Assembly: GCA_946623365.1 (NCBI GenBank) | Contig: CAMORE010000049.1 | Coordinates: 1-13,816 of the forward strand | Length of the DNA: 13,816 nucleotides | Reading direction: 5' to 3' | From: an uncultured Acinetobacter sp. | GTDB lineage: Bacteria > Cyanobacteriota > Vampirovibrionia > Gastranaerophilales > Gastranaerophilaceae | Part shown: positions 1 to 6,591 of the stretch, piece by piece | Numbering within the stretch: position 1 is the first letter of the stretch | Layout of the letters: every line of letters starts with the position of its first letter | Made by a program: the position numbers and the translations under genes | Notes under the pieces: generated by a model | Told to the model about the DNA's origin: nothing | Seen by the model: only the letters and a program-made list of their open reading frames with translations | The model's database searches: none

Positions 1-9
1 AGATAGTAG

Positions 10-60
10 GTTGGGTGCAACCCAACAAACATAAAAGAACGTAGGTGGGTGAAACCCAAC
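10..60. repeat. Pair of GTAGG-headed hairpin repeats
   Basis: Two short inverted repeats sit side by side. The first is a perfect 7-bp stem, GTTGGGT (10-16) with ACCCAAC (20-26), around a 3-nt loop. The second pairs GGTGGGT (44-50) with ACCCAAC (54-60) and has one wobble or mismatch. Each is immediately preceded by or overlaps GTAGG. From memory, GTAGG-TTGGGT...ACCCAAC elements are common dispersed repeats in cyanobacteria and other bacteria. The same architecture, GTAGGG plus short hairpins, recurs at 6655-6710. They lie directly upstream of the first gene, so they could influence its transcript. Confidence 0.6.
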
Positions 61-79
61 AAATAAAAAAGGAAACAAA

Positions 80-583
80 ATGAAAAACATAACAAAAAAA
101 CAAAATAATAAATTCAATAATTCATCAAAAATCCGCCTGTTCACCAGCTCAATTGTTCACTTGCTCGCTATAGCCGCACTCTTTATTGTGCTTCCTGCCT
201 ACTCATATGAAGACTGCATAATCTCAACAAACGGAAAAATGACTGATATCAAAATTCAGCATAATGATATTATTGATGTTTTTCCGCTTGTTACATTAAT
301 GAATGATAAAAATACAATTATTGTTCATCCGTTAAAAGTTGGGAAAACAAAATTCAGCATACTAAAAAATCAAAAAGACAAATATATTTTTGATGTAGAA
401 GTAAGAGAAAATGAAACAATTGTGGATGAAAAAGAAGGATTTGACATACTAACAGTAGATTGTCCTCCGGATTCTTTCGGATATGATTTTCTATTAGACA
501 AACCTCCTTTCGCTTCACAGGAGGAACTATTGATAGACACACCGCCAATGTTAAGAAAGGAAAAAAGTACAATTGAGCAATAA
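80..583 (+). CDS. Small exported protein with a possible secretin-N/pilus-N-like domain
   Basis: This is a 167-residue protein I cannot name. A hydrophobic segment at about residues 22-41 follows a Lys-rich N-region and ends near PAYSYED, so it looks like a cleavable signal peptide or an N-terminal anchor. Residues about 46-110 (the IDVFPLVTLMNDKNTIIVHPLKVGKT region) resemble the short beta domain at the N-terminus of pilus/T2SS/T3SS secretin-associated proteins (Pfam T2SS-T3SS_pil_N type), with its Gly-containing V-x-P-L-K-x-G-x-T end. The rest is acidic and Pro-rich with no visible domain. GGAAA at 71-75 supports the ATG at 80. It lies 63 nt before fliR in the same direction, so a role in an envelope export apparatus is possible. 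The domain match is by eye and weak; the gene itself is probably real. Confidence 0.72.
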   Translation: MKNITKKQNNKFNNSSKIRLFTSSIVHLLAIAALFIVLPAYSYEDCIISTNGKMTDIKIQHNDIIDVFPLVTLMNDKNTIIVHPLKVGKTKFSILKNQKDKYIFDVEVRENETIVDEKEGFDILTVDCPPDSFGYDFLLDKPPFASQEELLIDTPPMLRKEKSTIEQ

Positions 584-646
584 ATTAAGTTTACGGAATT
601 TTTACACAATCGCTTAATTACTCGCTCACTTGTTTACGTATAAAAA

Positions 647-1426
647 ATGGATCAAGTTTTAACTCAAATATCAATATTATTTCCTGATTTTTCACGCTGG
701 TTTTCAGCAGGATTTATTGTGTTTGCAAGACTACTGGGCTTTATAAGATTTGCTCCTATTTTTAACAGAAAAGAAATTGCAGGACTTGTTAAACTTGCTT
801 TTGCTTTTATATTAACTATGATTCTTACTCCTATTTTAAAACCTGCGATGCCTCCGGCTAATATTTCACCTATGATATTTTTGATTTTAAACTTTGCAGC
901 AGGTGCAATTATAGGATATATAGCACAGTTAATCATTCTTGCTATTGAAGCGGGCGGAGATATGATTAATACACAAATGGGTCTATCATCCGCAATGGTA
1001 ATGGATCCGACAACTAACAGCCAAACTTCTATTCTTAGCCGAATCATTACACTGATGGGCTTAATAATATTTATTGAACTTGGCGGTTTTTATTGGTTAA
1101 TTAATGCGCTAATAAGGAGTTTTGAGCTTTTCCCGATATACGCAACCGCAATTCCTTTGGAAAAAATCGTTAATTTAGATTACTTAGTTACAACAACATC
1201 AAATGTTTTATATATAGGTCTGCAAATAGCTTCGCCGGTACTTTTGGCTACACTGGGACAAGATATTATTTTAGGCGTAATCTCAAAAACAGCACCGCAA
1301 GTTAACGTATTCCAATTAAGCTTCTTATTTAAGCCGGTTTTTGGCGCAGCAATTATGATTTGGATTCTGCCTATGCTTATTAATGTAATATCAGACTTCT
1401 TTCTTACATTTTCAAATATATACTAA
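647..1426 (+). CDS. fliR: Flagellar biosynthesis protein FliR
   Basis: FliR is an inner-membrane component of the flagellar type III export gate and assembles with FliP and FliQ. The 259-residue length is normal for the family. The protein is almost wholly hydrophobic, with about six candidate membrane segments. The conserved FliR region is visible at residues about 103-132: a GGD...Q-MGLSSAMVMDP stretch followed by S-ILSR. The stop is only 5 nt from the stop of the convergent gene ricT. The start has no clear Shine-Dalgarno sequence (the leader is AT-rich and ends GTATAAAAA), but residues 1-20 fit a FliR N-terminus and no better start follows. FliP, FliQ and FlhB are not in the window. The homologous T3SS protein SctT is an alternative that sequence alone cannot fully exclude, but FliR is favoured. 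Confidence 0.9.
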   Translation: MDQVLTQISILFPDFSRWFSAGFIVFARLLGFIRFAPIFNRKEIAGLVKLAFAFILTMILTPILKPAMPPANISPMIFLILNFAAGAIIGYIAQLIILAIEAGGDMINTQMGLSSAMVMDPTTNSQTSILSRIITLMGLIIFIELGGFYWLINALIRSFELFPIYATAIPLEKIVNLDYLVTTTSNVLYIGLQIASPVLLATLGQDIILGVISKTAPQVNVFQLSFLFKPVFGAAIMIWILPMLINVISDFFLTFSNIY

Positions 1427-1431
1427 AAACT

Positions 1432-2376
1432 TTATACATTACCGGTTGAGCTATTTCTATCATCTTCAAGTTGTTTGAGCTGTCTTGCATCAACTTTTTC
1501 GTCATCTGTAGAATATGAGCTGATTCTATTATCCTCTATCTCGACATTAACATCAGCTTCAACCATTTCAATATCTTCTTTTGCAAATTCTTTTATTTTT
1601 CCGTCTTCAAATTTTACCGCGACAGAATTATTTAAGAATTGAATAAAACATACTTTCCCGAGACCCGACGGAGTCATAACCGAAGACCCGACCGGCGGCA
1701 TACCTTTAGCGGCTTCTATATAGTTTTCGTACTCATACGTAAGGCAACATAACAAACGTCCGCATGTTCCTGAAATTTTAGAAGGGGTTATGGGCATCCC
1801 CTGATCTTTTGCAAGTTTTACATTTATTGACTCAAATTTCCTTAAATACGAAGCACAACAAAACGGTTTCCCGCAAATACCGGTTCCGTCCATTATTGAA
1901 GATTCATCACGAACTCCTATATGGCGAAGATCTATTCTCATACGTTTAAAAACTTGGGTCAAATCTTTTAAAAGTTCTCTAAAATCAACTCTCTCAGGAG
2001 CGGTATAATAAAATGATATTTTTCTTCTGTCAAAAGTAATACGACATTGAACCAAATTCATTACAAGCTTGTGTTTTTGAACAAGTTCTTTGCACTTAAA
2101 AAAAGATGTAACTTCTTCTTTTTTAAGCTCTTCATATATCATCATGTCTTCTTGTGTCATAATACGCAAAAATTCAAACGGCTCTAATGTTTTATCGGAT
2201 TTTTCAAAAAGAGAAGCAATTTCTTTATTTACCAAAAAAGCTTTCATAACTTCTTCGCCCTTTTCTGTGCGAACAAGAACAAGCTTACCGTCAATGTCTT
2301 CTTCTATCTCTCCGTTACCGTTTTTAAATAAAGGATGAAATGTATTCTTCAAGTACTTAACCGCGTATTTTATCAT
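1432..2376 (-). CDS. ricT: PSP1-domain protein RicT (YaaT family)
   Basis: RicT/YaaT belongs to the PSP1 family. In Bacillus it is part of the RicA-RicF-RicT complex, which binds iron-sulfur clusters and directs RNase Y in mRNA maturation. The protein has 314 residues. Its signature is clear: a cluster with C168, C173 and C174 (CGKPFCCASYL), then C205, C210 and C211 (GTCGRLLCCLTYEYE), matching the family's cysteine pattern. The N-terminal 50 or so residues and the acidic C-tail are variable. The start overlaps the end of gpsA by 20 nt, with AAGGAAG about 6 nt upstream of the ATG, which suggests one transcript and translational coupling. The RicA and RicF partners and RNase Y are not in this window, so the molecular role here is inferred from the family. 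Confidence 0.9.
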   Translation of the reverse strand: MIKYAVKYLKNTFHPLFKNGNGEIEEDIDGKLVLVRTEKGEEVMKAFLVNKEIASLFEKSDKTLEPFEFLRIMTQEDMMIYEELKKEEVTSFFKCKELVQKHKLVMNLVQCRITFDRRKISFYYTAPERVDFRELLKDLTQVFKRMRIDLRHIGVRDESSIMDGTGICGKPFCCASYLRKFESINVKLAKDQGMPITPSKISGTCGRLLCCLTYEYENYIEAAKGMPPVGSSVMTPSGLGKVCFIQFLNNSVAVKFEDGKIKEFAKEDIEMVEADVNVEIEDNRISSYSTDDEKVDARQLKQLEDDRNSSTGNV

Positions 2377-3379
2377 AGCATTCTTCCTTTTTGAGTTTTC
2401 TGTTCATAAGTTTAGATAAAACTTCTTGCGGAGTAATATCTGTATACACAGCTTCGTATATTGCACTTGAAACAGGCACTTCAATCCCGAGTTTTCCCGC
2501 TAAATCACATACTGCTTTAGAGGTTTTTACACCTTCCGCAACTGAACCAAGCGTTGATAATATATCATCAATTTTTTTACCTTTTCCGAGCATTGAACCC
2601 ACTGTATAATTTCTGGACAAAGGACTTGAACAAGTAGCAATTAAATCGCCCATGCCGGATAATCCATACATTGTAGAAGGATTAGCACCTAATTTTACTG
2701 CCAATCTTACAATTTCAGCCATCCCTCTTGTCAAAAGTGTTCCCATGCAATTATCGCCTAAGTCCATGGAATGAGCAAAACCTGATGCTATTGCAATAAC
2801 ATTCTTAAGACTTCCGCCAAGTTCAACACCTATAATATCTGTATTTGTATATAATCTGAACCTGCCGGAAACATTAAGCGCATTCTGAACGTATTCGGCA
2901 ACTTCAATATCTTCACAAGCTACAGAAGCGGCAGTAGGTTTTCCGGCTAAAACTTCTTTTGCTAATGTAGGACCTGATAAGACAACAACCTTCTGATTAG
3001 GCAAAACATCTTTTATAACCTCAGACATTCTCATAAGAGAATTCAACTCCAATCCTTTAGAAGCATTTACTAACGGAGTATTAGGATTTATGCCTGCCTC
3101 ACGCAATTGCTCACAAACAGGTCTTACGCCGCCTGTTGCAACAACGGATAAAATTATATCAGTATCTTCTATTGCTGCTTTTAAATCAGAAGTGAACTCT
3201 ACTTTTTTATCAAGCTGTATTTCCAAAGGTTTTGAACAGTGTTTGTTAAGAATCAAGTCCTCACTTAAGTCACACTCTCTTCCCCAAACAGTTACGTTTT
3301 CAAAATTTTCACTCATTAGCCACGCAAGTGTAAGTCCCCAGCATCCGGGTCCTAAAACTGTTAATTTCTTTAACCCCAT
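2357..3379 (-). CDS. gpsA: NAD(P)-dependent glycerol-3-phosphate dehydrogenase
   Basis: GpsA reduces dihydroxyacetone phosphate to sn-glycerol 3-phosphate, the backbone precursor for phospholipids, in the cytoplasm. The 340-residue length is typical. The N-terminal dinucleotide-binding motif is VLGPGCWGLTLA (G10, G12, G15). The second position is Pro and the fourth Cys, where GAGSWG is usual. Other family signatures are the KGLE motif (K108), the SGPTLAKE stretch (about 136-142), the catalytic-region lysine K192 in GGSLKNV, and GLSGMGDL further on. The ATG at 3379 has GGAG about 6 nt upstream. It is the first gene of a minus-strand pair and overlaps ricT by 20 nt. A candidate promoter lies just upstream. 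Confidence 0.95.
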   Translation of the reverse strand: MGLKKLTVLGPGCWGLTLAWLMSENFENVTVWGRECDLSEDLILNKHCSKPLEIQLDKKVEFTSDLKAAIEDTDIILSVVATGGVRPVCEQLREAGINPNTPLVNASKGLELNSLMRMSEVIKDVLPNQKVVVLSGPTLAKEVLAGKPTAASVACEDIEVAEYVQNALNVSGRFRLYTNTDIIGVELGGSLKNVIAIASGFAHSMDLGDNCMGTLLTRGMAEIVRLAVKLGANPSTMYGLSGMGDLIATCSSPLSRNYTVGSMLGKGKKIDDILSTLGSVAEGVKTSKAVCDLAGKLGIEVPVSSAIYEAVYTDITPQEVLSKLMNRKLKKEECYDKIRG

Positions 3380-3403
3380 ACAATACTCCTTCTCTATAAC
3401 TTG

Positions 3404-3432
3404 ATTATACTATAACTGCTCAGCGTTTACCA
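3404..3432 (-). promoter_or_regulatory. Candidate promoter for gpsA-ricT
   Basis: On the minus strand a perfect TATAAT (3404-3409) lies 24 nt upstream of the gpsA ATG. A 17-bp spacer separates it from a poor -35 (TGGTAA, 3427-3432, 3 of 6 consensus matches). The -10 is convincing and the -35 is not. Confidence 0.45.
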
Positions 3433-3453
3433 TATTATAAAAATAATGTAAAC
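3425..3453. promoter_or_regulatory. Imperfect inverted repeat between divergent genes
   Basis: GTTTAC (3425-3430) and GTAAAC (3448-3453) form the ends of a 29-bp AT-rich imperfect palindrome, with an adjacent ACAATTGT palindrome at 3452-3459. It overlaps the -35 region of the gpsA candidate promoter and lies upstream of the divergent lysozyme gene, so it could be an operator serving both. The core is so AT-rich that chance is a real alternative. Confidence 0.3.
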
Positions 3454-3540
3454 AATTGTAAAAAAAATTATTTTTTTTAGGCAATTTTAATTAATATATA
3501 AACTTTATATAAATAAAACACAAGAGACGAGAATTATAGT

Positions 3541-5052
3541 ATGGCAATTATATTTTCAGACAACAGCAAATTAAAAATAGCAACAAGTTGTGAAATCAGC
3601 AATTGGGACCCTAAAAAAGGTAAAAAACCAAAAAATGGTTTAATTTTTAATCTTAATGCCGATGAAAATAAAAAAATAAATCCCGGAAACATTCAACAGC
3701 AACTGCTGAAAGCACTTGCAGGCGCAAATAATGATGACGAAAAAGATATATTAACAGAAAAAGATTTAAAACAAGCAAATGAATATTTTAAAAATCCTAA
3801 AAAGTATATAACAAATGCTACATTAAAATTATTACAAAAATTAGGAGTAGTAGAATTCAGATACGCTGAAAAAGACGGCATCGCAAATATTACAACAAAA
3901 AAAGGAGATGTTTTAAGAATAGATTTAGACACAAGAGCCGAACAAGCAGAAAAGGGTTCAAAACAAACAACCGCAACTCAAACAAAAACATCAAATTCTG
4001 CGTCAACAAATAAAACTTCAACATCAGAAAAAATAGATTCTTCTAAAAAAACCGAAAAACAGATTAAAGAACAACCCAAAACTAAAATCGAACAAGAAAG
4101 TATGCAAACAAAATCAAAAGCAATAAATACTTTATCAGCAGATACAAAATTCAACAGAAGTTATAATATGAGTGCGTATTTATTAAGAAAAATGGGTTGT
4201 GTATTCCCGCCCGATATAAAAACAAAAGATAAAAGATATGCAGTACCCAAGGAAGCAATACCTTTAACTGATGGTATTAGTTCAATGACAAAAGTAAATT
4301 TTCCAAAACAATTTCGGAATATACCTAAAGAGTACACTCCTTATATAGCAAAAATCTCAAAAAACACAGGTTTATCCGTCTACTTTATAAAGCACTTATT
4401 ATCAACAGAGGCTTTTATCGGAAAAGCAAAAAATATTGGTGACGGTGAAATAACGCTTGGCTTTGGACACACTGTAAAAAAAGGTGAAAAATACAAAGAA
4501 GGCGATCCGATTTCTTTAAATGATGCTTTTATCCTATTTGAAAAAGATTTAAAAAAACATGAAGAATACGCAAGATTTTACTTTACACCCAAAAAAGGGA
4601 CTGCGGATTATGGTAAGTACAAATATGATGATTTTGCTACGTCATTTAAAGAAGCATTAGTTGATATTGCTTATAACAGAGGTAATAAAGTCATGGCAAG
4701 TGACGAAATTTATAAATCATTAAGAGCCAATTTCTCAAATGGTTTAGAAAATATGCCGGCAGCTGCAGTTAGAACAAGGCAGGAAAAGTTTAAAAATCCT
4801 GATATGGAAGGCGGGCTAAGAAAGAGAAATGTATACAGATTCCTCCTTGCTATAAGAGATCTTCCTGGAGAATACAAATTGGCAGCAATGCGCAGATTTG
4901 ACAGAAATGAACGTGACCATAACGGAAATATTATAAAGAGTTATTTTACAAAAACAAAAGAAATGTTAAATAAAACTGAAAGAATACAACTTCAAGCCGA
5001 CTGGGACGCAGCGGTAAAAGCTGCTCAATTTGAAGCGCAATTAAGATATTAA
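3541..5052 (+). CDS. Leaderless GH24 (T4-lysozyme-like) muramidase with EF-hand-like N-terminal region
   Basis: This 503-residue protein has three parts. Residues 1-130 are an unfamiliar region with two degenerate EF-hand-like loops (about 39-50, NADENKKI, and about 63-74, NNDDEKDI). Residues about 135-200 form a Thr/Ser/Lys/Gln-rich linker. Residues about 265-500 match the GH24 muramidase fold: E290 in STEAF, D301 and T305 around GDGEITLGFGH, then KKGEKYKEGDPIS, the ALVDIAYNRG helix (372-381) and GGLRKRN (424-430). T4 lysozyme uses a Glu/Asp/Thr set; the E-to-D spacing here is slightly longer. There is no signal peptide, holin or other phage gene nearby. The ATG at 3541 has only a weak AG-rich leader (AAGAGACGAG). 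It probably cleaves peptidoglycan. Whether the target is self, a phage host or a rival cell is unknown. Confidence 0.82.
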   Translation: MAIIFSDNSKLKIATSCEISNWDPKKGKKPKNGLIFNLNADENKKINPGNIQQQLLKALAGANNDDEKDILTEKDLKQANEYFKNPKKYITNATLKLLQKLGVVEFRYAEKDGIANITTKKGDVLRIDLDTRAEQAEKGSKQTTATQTKTSNSASTNKTSTSEKIDSSKKTEKQIKEQPKTKIEQESMQTKSKAINTLSADTKFNRSYNMSAYLLRKMGCVFPPDIKTKDKRYAVPKEAIPLTDGISSMTKVNFPKQFRNIPKEYTPYIAKISKNTGLSVYFIKHLLSTEAFIGKAKNIGDGEITLGFGHTVKKGEKYKEGDPISLNDAFILFEKDLKKHEEYARFYFTPKKGTADYGKYKYDDFATSFKEALVDIAYNRGNKVMASDEIYKSLRANFSNGLENMPAAAVRTRQEKFKNPDMEGGLRKRNVYRFLLAIRDLPGEYKLAAMRRFDRNERDHNGNIIKSYFTKTKEMLNKTERIQLQADWDAAVKAAQFEAQLRY

Positions 5053-5142
5053 TATTAAAGATTATACTATTTATTATCAGTTGGACAGTTTTAAGATTTC
5101 TAAATTTAACATATATATACTACTAAATAGGAGGTTTAAATC

Positions 5143-5574
5143 ATGAAAAAAAGTTTAGTAGTTCTTATGTTTGGTTTTTTTCTTACAACTTGTTGTTCTA
5201 TGGCAGAAAATAATGTGGCAGTTGTCGATTTGCAAAAAATCGTCAGTGACTCATCTCAAGTTAAACAGCTTAAACAAGAACATGAAAAGAAAATGGAAGA
5301 ACTTAATAAAATTATCATTAATGCAAGAGGAGAAATCTCCAACGAAACCGATGAAAATAAAATAATTAAAATAGAGGAAAAGTATACAAATGAATTCAAT
5401 ACAAAAAAAGCAATGTTAGAAAGAGATTACAATAACCGACTCAGTTCCATAGAAAAGAACATAAAAGATGAAATTGCAAAAAAGGCGGAAAAAGAAAAAT
5501 ATGATTATGTTTTTGCCAAGAGTGTAATGTTATACGGCGGCAAAGATATCACAAATGAGATTCATATAAAGTAA
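5143..5574 (+). CDS. OmpH/Skp-family periplasmic chaperone
   Basis: The 143-residue protein has a signal peptide (residues about 1-21, ending CCSMA, with a Cys pair that could instead be a lipobox-like site). A conserved VAVVDLQKIVSDS strand follows, then a long charged helical coiled coil (about 38-118), then the family's C-terminal YDYVFAKSVMLYGGKDITNEI segment. Skp-type proteins hold unfolded outer-membrane proteins in the periplasm. This implies an outer membrane, though distant OmpH homologues also occur as general envelope proteins. An excellent AGGAGG (5129-5134) lies 8 nt before the ATG. It is 90 nt downstream of the lysozyme gene and could share its transcript. It is shorter than classical Skp (about 160 residues) but complete. 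Confidence 0.87.
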   Translation: MKKSLVVLMFGFFLTTCCSMAENNVAVVDLQKIVSDSSQVKQLKQEHEKKMEELNKIIINARGEISNETDENKIIKIEEKYTNEFNTKKAMLERDYNNRLSSIEKNIKDEIAKKAEKEKYDYVFAKSVMLYGGKDITNEIHIK

Positions 5575-5603
5575 CATTTTTTCAAATGATATATTTTTTT
5601 ATA

Positions 5604-5631
5604 TTGCCTTATGCTATAATATTGTTATAAT
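5604..5631 (+). promoter_or_regulatory. Candidate promoter of the small secreted-protein gene
   Basis: TTGCCT (5604-5609) and TATAAT (5626-5631) are separated by 16 bp. An overlapping extended -10, TGCTATAAT (5612-5620), is a second option. Both give a short leader to the AGGAG that precedes the ATG at 5661. Confidence 0.55.
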
Positions 5632-5660
5632 AATAGAAAATAATATAGGAGCGATAAATT

Positions 5661-6158
5661 ATGAATAAAAAACTTATTATTTCATTAGGCTTGGCAGTTG
5701 CAATTTCGGCTGCTACTGTATCAGCATTTGCAGATACTACAATATACACAGATGGAATCGGCAGAATGCATTTTTTGGGCAGAGATGCAGCAAATAACAA
5801 AAATGCAGGATATAATTACTCAAATTCAGCAGAGCAGGATTTGACAAGAAAATTATATGAAAAAGCAGAAAATGGTGTTATAGAAGATACTACATATGAT
5901 CAACACCCGTTAAAAAATTATGAAAACACATTTCCTGACTCAAGATTTGGAACTACAAAGTATTGGAAAACAAAATATTCTAACGGTGTAGAAAATGCAG
6001 AAGTAGAAGTTCGTGATAAATACAGAGCAACCTCTACAGCAGTAAAAGGTGCAACAGATGCATCAAATCCGTATGCATATGGCACAACTATTTTAAATGA
6101 TGAAACAAATACAGTAAAAACAACTGCTAAAAAACATTGGTGGAATAGAAAAAAATAA
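5661..6158 (+). CDS. Small secreted protein of unknown function
   Basis: This 165-residue protein has a textbook signal peptide: MNKK, a hydrophobic core, and a likely cut after SAFA (residue 24) before DTT. The mature part is polar, rich in Asn, Thr, Tyr and Lys, with a short IGRMHFLGRDAANN motif near its start and a basic, aromatic tail KHWWNRKK. No Cys is present, so it is not a lipoprotein. I do not recognise a domain. TAGGAG about 9 nt upstream supports the start. It has its own candidate promoter and is followed by a strong terminator, so it is probably an independent single-gene unit, exported to the periplasm or beyond. Confidence 0.8.
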   Translation: MNKKLIISLGLAVAISAATVSAFADTTIYTDGIGRMHFLGRDAANNKNAGYNYSNSAEQDLTRKLYEKAENGVIEDTTYDQHPLKNYENTFPDSRFGTTKYWKTKYSNGVENAEVEVRDKYRATSTAVKGATDASNPYAYGTTILNDETNTVKTTAKKHWWNRKK

Positions 6159-6179
6159 TATTGAAATATCAAATAAAAG

Positions 6180-6217
6180 ATCACGCAAGAAAGTAATTTA
6201 TCTTGCGTGATTTTTTT
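6180..6217 (+). terminator. Rho-independent terminator after the small secreted-protein gene
   Basis: ATCACGCAAGA (6180-6190) and TCTTGCGTGAT (6201-6211) form a perfect 11-bp stem with a 10-nt loop, followed by a T-run (6211-6217). It ends the upstream gene just before the tRNA gene. Confidence 0.9.
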
Positions 6218-6231
6218 ATTTGGAGTAATAT
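6203..6231 (+). promoter_or_regulatory. Possible tRNA-Gln promoter nested in the terminator
   Basis: TTGCGT (6203-6208) lies in the 3' arm of the terminator. It is exactly 17 bp from TAATAT (6226-6231), which would start transcription about 6 nt before the tRNA. The hexamer matches are only 3/6 and 4/6. A better TATAAT at 6237-6242 is too close to the tRNA start to serve it. Confidence 0.35.
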
Positions 6232-6244
6232 AGACCTATAATAA

Positions 6245-6315
6245 TCCCGGATCGTCTAGCGGCAGGACTGAAGATTCTGGCTCTTCCAACGGTGGTTCGA
6301 ATCCATCTCCGGGAG
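6245..6315 (+). tRNA. tRNA-Gln (anticodon CTG)
   Basis: All four stems can be drawn. The acceptor TCCCGGA (6245-6251) pairs with TCCGGGA (6308-6314), with discriminator G6315. The D-stem pairs GTC (6254-6256) with GAC (6266-6268). The anticodon stem pairs GAAGA (6270-6274) with TCTTC (6282-6286) around loop TTCTGGC, giving anticodon CTG (6277-6279), which reads CAG. The T-arm is GGTGG (6291-6295), loop TTCGAAT, CCATC (6303-6307), with one G-T wobble. CCA is not encoded. The U1-A72 first pair fits bacterial tRNA-Gln. Its 3' end is also the left boundary of the repeat-flanked island, and the gene remains intact. Confidence 0.93.
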
Positions 6316-6454
6316 TTTTGCAGGTTTTAATTACGGCGTGTGTGAGATGGATGAGAACCACCAAGGACGGCAGTCCTTTTGGTTCGAGCGAGGAGCGAGC
6401 AGAGTGCGAAGCCTTGAAGGCTTGATAATATCAATTTTAATCAAGACTTCAAGC
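6300..6454 (+). repeat. 155-bp direct repeat, copy A (island left end, att-like)
   Basis: It starts inside the T-loop of tRNA-Gln and includes its last 16 nt. It matches 8739-8893 over 155 bp without indels and with one visible substitution (GGTTTTAA against GGTTATAA near 6326). Inside are several inverted repeats: AAGGAC/GTCCTT (6363-6368/6373-6378), the odd palindrome AAGCCTTGAAGGCTT (6409-6423) and the overlapping TTGATAATATCAA (6422-6434). A 25-nt core (6378-6402, with GAGCGAGGAGCGAG) recurs exactly at 11584-11608. Short open frames crossing it (for example from 6338) exist in both copies but look like translated repeat. Confidence 0.93.
6344..6362 (-). repeat. Inverted near-copy of the tRNA-Gln T-arm
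   Basis: Read on the minus strand, 6344-6362 matches tRNA positions 6291-6309 (GGTGGTTC..ATCCATCTC) at 17 of 19 positions; the two differences are in the T-loop. It is also present in repeat copy B at 8783-8801. With the real T-arm it forms an inverted pair around about 34 nt. Confidence 0.7.
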
Positions 6455-6495
6455 GAAGTACCTTTTAATAGGACATTTGGTCGGAAGTGTTTTAT

Positions 6496-6530
6496 GTCAT
6501 TACGAGCCTGTAAAGGCGAAGCAATCCAGC
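6496..6530. repeat. REP-like element (CATTACGAGCC...GCAATCC)
   Basis: The sequence GTCATTACGAGCC, a GCCTGTAAAGGC hairpin, and GAAGCAATCC resembles a dispersed repeat known from many bacterial genomes (ATTGCGAGC...GAAGCAATCC; family knowledge from memory). The 9-mer GGTCGGAAG occurs on both sides (6479-6487 and 6548-6556), like a target duplication. Confidence 0.5.
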
Positions 6531-6591
6531 TTTTGCCGATTTAAAGAGGTCGGAAGCAAGTTGACTCAAACTACTCCAAAAGTGACTTTTC

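Noticed and set aside
138..640. Loosely similar CACTTG/GCTCGC words at about 138-172 and 605-636
   Set aside because: The similarity is partial and rearranged. The first lies in the signal-peptide coding region, so I cannot support a repeat family from two weak matches.
6237..6242. Perfect TATAAT just before tRNA-Gln
   Set aside because: It would start transcription inside the tRNA, losing the 5' acceptor strand. TAATAT at 6226 fits better.
6338..6544. A 68-residue frame crossing repeat copy A, with near-identical peptide in copy B (8672-8998 frame)
   Set aside because: It is a translation of the 155-bp repeat. It starts within the repeat, has no ribosome site, and diverges in non-homologous ways once outside the repeat.
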